Below are positions 60,802-64,000 of a DNA stretch of 64,000 bases, piece by piece; positions within the stretch are counted from its first letter, which is position 1; each line of letters starts with the position of its first letter. The translations under genes and the position numbers were made by a program. Origin of the DNA: Colocasia esculenta (Eukaryota > Streptophyta > Magnoliopsida > Alismatales > Araceae); the NCBI GenBank assembly GCA_014218235.1, contig CM024759.1, positions 72,828,042 to 72,892,041 of the forward strand. The letters are read 5' to 3'. The notes beneath the pieces are model-generated. The model searched no databases. It was given only the letters and a program-made list of their open reading frames with translations, and was not told the DNA's origin.

Positions 60802-61918
60802 TTTTAACAAAGCAATAAACAAACGAGGTTGAACAAAGATTAATCAATCATAAATGCAGTTCAAACAAGTTGTAATGCTTAACGCTTGTTTTTAAGGAGT
60901 TTCACAATTATTTAAATGGATTGAAAGATATTGTGTCACTCCAGGTGAGCTCCTAGTTGGGTAGAAGATGAGTACTACGGGATACAACTAGAATCACCTC
61001 TCACCACGCAATGGGATGTCTAAACCCGGGTCACCGGTAAAGGGTACCGCCTGCTCGGTCCGTCGTGTGGGAATCCACGGGGTACGGAGTCTTATGGGGT
61101 TCCGCGAGAAGGTTCACTGGTCCAAAGGGACGGAATGCCCAATGGAGAGTTTGCCCTCACCGGAAGAGGTGTGTGGAGCCTAGGAAATGAGGGAAGGAGG
61201 TCCCCCGACCGATGCAAAATGCCGCAAATATAAAGAAAGGCAGCTGAGTGAGCCTTCTGAAAATGGATGAAAATCGCGTCCAACGCAGTGGGCGCAGATT
61301 CAAAAATCGCGTCCGTTCTATCTGCCGCGGATCTGATAGCTCGCAAAAGATGTAAGATCCAAGACGACTCCCTCTGGACTCTGTTTCAAAATGGCGTCCA
61401 GTACAGCCGCCGCCAATCAAGCATGCACTAAATCGCGTCCACTGGGTCGGCCGCAAATCACCTCAAAAAATCCTTCCCCGAAAAATTTCAGAAATATATA
61501 AAAACTGGACAAGAACGCGTCGGCTGTCCCCGACGCAATTCAATCCAGCAACCCTACCCGACGAAAAAAAAAAAATCCAAACGGCGCAAAAGGGCGGCAG
61601 CTGTCCCCGCCGCGATTCACGCCAGCAACCTAGAAATCAAAAAATTTCACAGAACGAATAGAACACACATGCACACACTGATGAAATGAAATGAAATAAA
61701 ACTCTAAACACTAATAAAAAAACTAATCACTAATGACACAACTAAATAACTCAACTAAACATGGATTTAAGTAATTAAAAAAATGATAAAAACATAATAA
61801 AATAAACGCCACGAGGGGCGAAAAAGTGGCACATGTGGGTGCCGAAATGTAACGCCACGTGGGGCGTAAAGAGGTACCCAGAGCTGAAAAAATGAGCTTC
61901 CCACCATGATCGTCAAGT
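60802..61918 (-). other. 5' leader of the gag-only element
   Basis: This is non-coding DNA between the 5' LTR and the gag start. Positions 61267-61615 hold AATCGCGTCC...GGCGCAGATT-type palindromic units. Next to the LTR, minus-strand ACTTGACGATCATGGTGGGA (61898-61917) sits where the primer-binding site should be. The tRNA is not identified. Confidence 0.55.
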
Positions 61919-63457
61919 TGTAGATCCTATTTTTCGCTCTCGTTTTTACGGGGAGGACGAAGAACAGTGGTCCACACCGATAACGTGTACGGATACACGT
62001 GAAAAAAGGAAGGGCAATGAAACAAACAGTGGCCCTTCGGGCGATTAAAAGACAATAAAAGCAATAAAGACAAACCGTGATCGCCAAATACTTTTCCTAA
62101 AAAGCACCAAAAGTAGGGACGGGTAGGAAAGGAGGTGACGTATACCTTTCTACCCGTAGAAAAGAAGCGGGATGTGTGGGCGTGGGTTCTTTCCTCCTCC
62201 TTCCACGGCCGGCCGGCGAAAGAGATTCAGCTCGGGGTACCTGACACAAAAAAGACAACAAAAAGAAACAACGGGATTAGCCGATGTGTAGTAAATGAAT
62301 ATAATGGAATAAAATAACATAAATAGGAAGAAGGAAAGGACACAACCTTTTGGGTGGTCTTTAACCCCCTAAAAACTGGAAATTGGTGCGTGCATGTGAT
62401 GTGTAAAATGAAAAGGAAAAGGGGCAACGTAGGGCCCAAATGAAATGGAAAAGGACCACAAGGGGTCCGGAAGGAAGAAAAGGGGGTGCTTCCCCGAGGT
62501 AGCCGGACGGCGTAACGGCGCCGTGGAGGGCAAATGAGAGGAGGAACGTCGATCCGTGGCTTCCGTTGGATGTGCGCGATGACGAGGAAGACGGCGACGT
62601 CGGGCCGGAGACGAGGACGGGGATGGCGAGGAAGACGGCGACGAGGCAAGGCTCCACCGCGAAGAACCCCCTCCTCTCTCTCTCTCTCTAGAATCCCACT
62701 CCTCTCTCTCTCTCTAAAAACCCTCTCTCTCTCTCTCTCTAAAACGCCTGGCCAAAACCCAAATGAAATGCCCCCCCTTTCCAAATGAAGCGCTGGCTGA
62801 GATTTAAGGCTCTGCGTCAAAATCGCGTCCAGGACAGTTGCCGCGTTTAAAGAAGGTCGGTTTGATAAGCGCGAATTGCTGAACTGCCTTAAAATCACGT
62901 CCAGTACAGTGGATACATTTCAAACTTGCATGGTTTCGAGGCAACTGACTCGTGAGTACGCTGTCAGTCGACGGGATGTTGATGCGACTTTTCTGAATCG
63001 CGTCAAGTACAGTGGATGCCTTTTAATGTTCTTCCAAGAAACGCGTCGACCGGAACGGACGCGAATTAAGAGATAGGTCGGCGACTGATTTAGCGACGGA
63101 ATAGCGACGGAAGTCTTATGAATCGCATCCACCGAAACCGACGCCTTTTGATGTTTTTCAAGGAACGCGGCGACCGCAGCGGACGCGAATTTGGAAGGCG
63201 GTTCAGCGACAGAATATTTTGTCATCGCTAATCCGTCGCTGAGTGGCGACAGATTAGCGACGGAAAGTTGACCGTCGCTATTCCCTCGTTGAGTGACCTT
63301 TTGCGATCAGACCCCTCCTGGGGCAAGCACCAAGGACAAATAGGTGAAATTCTAGAAATATTGGGAAAAAGCTCTTTCAAGGCAAAATGAGAGTCATTTT
63401 GACCGTTACAGGGCAACTCGAAAATTTACCCGCAATGGAAAAATTCGCGTGTCTACA
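61919..63457 (-). repeat. 5' LTR of the gag-only element
   Basis: Partner of 45688-47231. It differs by scattered substitutions, many in CpG contexts, and small indels. It ends TCTACA before the ATGAC duplication. Confidence 0.85.
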
Positions 63458-64000
63458 ATGACAAACAGCTCAAAAGAACAAGGCTAGATAACGATGCATC
63501 TTATGTTTCATAGTTCATTAATGTCTTGACACGAGGATGTTTCTAAAGACAGATCGTTTGTAGAACATGTGCTTTCCTAACATGTATGCATATGACAAGT
63601 AACTAATTTAACATCGGAAAACATGTAACCATGAAACTCATATGCAAATCATAACATTAACACCACTAACATGTCCATATTAACATGTATTCATCTCCAC
63701 ATTCATATCATATTCTTATCTTATCAATTGACAATAAGCAAGATCACAAGATAATCCAATGGACATAAGATCAATCACAATTACACATTAGAATCATATT
63801 CATATCATTACCATGTTCTTCAATAGGTTGATTTATTTTAGGTCCATGCATACTATATAACATCATGCTCATGCTTGTAGACATCATGGATTGATCATAC
63901 CCAAAATATGAAAAATCTGGTAAAGGTAGTGTCGACACTAGATCAAGTGGTGTCGACACGATGCTTCAAACACAAGACAAAATAATGCAAAACTGGTCAA
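63458..64000 (-). repeat. 5' LTR of gypsy 2, second part
   Basis: It starts with the ATGAC duplication, then continues the LTR exactly where 45687 left off (compare 38187 onward). It runs to the window end within the palindrome array. Confidence 0.92.

Larger units (their letters stand above)
45688..63457 (-). mobile_element. Gag-only LTR retrotransposon (TR-GAG-like; layer 4)
   Basis: It is 17,770 bp, flanked by a perfect 5-bp target duplication ATGAC (45683-45687 and 63458-63462), and lies inside the gypsy 2 LTR. The LTRs are TG...CA, 1544 bp (left) and 1539 bp (right). Two solo LTRs inserted later account for 7,626 bp with their duplications, so the element itself is about 10.1 kb. It carries one long gag-like frame on the minus strand. 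I find no protease, RT, RNase H or integrase anywhere in it. Mobilisation would have needed enzymes from another element. Confidence 0.85.
37257..64000 (-). mobile_element. Ty3/gypsy retrotransposon 2, minus strand, runs off the window (layer 3)
   Basis: Read on the minus strand, it has a 5' LTR (44708 rightwards, itself interrupted), PBS, Gag-Pol (44524 to 40112), PPT and 3' LTR (40100 to 37257). The LTR ends are TGTAACACC and GGAGCGTGACA. It is inserted in the LTR of layer 2. The bases before it are CCGAG; the partner target duplication lies outside the window. It is related to gypsy 1 in protein sequence but has a different LTR. Confidence 0.9.

Noticed and set aside
1..64000. tRNA or rRNA genes
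   Set aside because: I saw no cloverleaf-like or rRNA-like sequence. The TGGTATCAGAG matches are retroelement primer-binding sites.

Overview
This window is repeat-rich plant nuclear DNA. It most likely comes from a large-genome angiosperm, and probably a monocot, because the one convincing host gene has GC-rich codons and most of the rest is Ty3/gypsy DNA with very long LTRs. I cannot name the species. The only host gene I recognise is a minus-strand MiAMP1-type antimicrobial peptide gene at 7680-7973. It has a TATA box about 90 bp upstream of the ATG and a complete six-cysteine mature domain. A 43-codon signal-peptide-like ORF at 34512-34643 is a weaker candidate host gene.

Layout. Positions 1-7600 hold an unidentified, probably transposon-derived ORF, a 100-N assembly gap set among short hairpins, a diverged inverted repeat of about 1.7 kb, and non-coding DNA with two copies of a strong hairpin. 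Positions 7680-9870 hold the peptide gene and its upstream region. Positions 9871-13687 hold three head-to-tail non-autonomous Helitrons. Positions 13688-16600 hold microsatellites, a truncated LINE tail, a Tourist-like element, and a Mutator-like MITE with a perfect 10-bp target duplication.

Positions 16676-33783 are one CACTA (En/Spm) element. A Ty3/gypsy element (17467-28305; LTRs of about 3.1 kb; TSD CTATA) is inserted in it. The CACTA carries a broken Ptta/En/Spm-type gene, and the last intron of that gene is a tandem array of eleven repeats of about 179 bp.

Positions 34904-64000 are a five-layer stack of insertions. An LTR fragment (34904) is cut by a second LTR (35953), which is cut by a minus-strand gypsy element (37257 to beyond the window). 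The right-hand LTR of that gypsy is cut by a 17.8-kb gag-only retrotransposon (45688-63457; TSD ATGAC). The gag-only element is itself split by two solo LTRs (50785-54820 and 55535-59114).

None of the transposon genes is intact. The minus-strand gypsy Gag-Pol keeps one frame of 1471 codons and is broken only by substitutions, mostly of the C-to-T/G-to-A type. The plus-strand gypsy also has frameshifts. The gag-only element has one ancestral frame of about 894 codons with tandem repeats of about 75 residues and no protease, reverse transcriptase or integrase. Recurring themes are CG-rich short palindromes (GCGAC/GTCGC and CGCGTCC/GGACGCG) in several unrelated LTRs, and a GTGTCGACAC-type palindrome array shared in form by the gypsy LTR and the CACTA. 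I saw no tRNA, rRNA or CRISPR.
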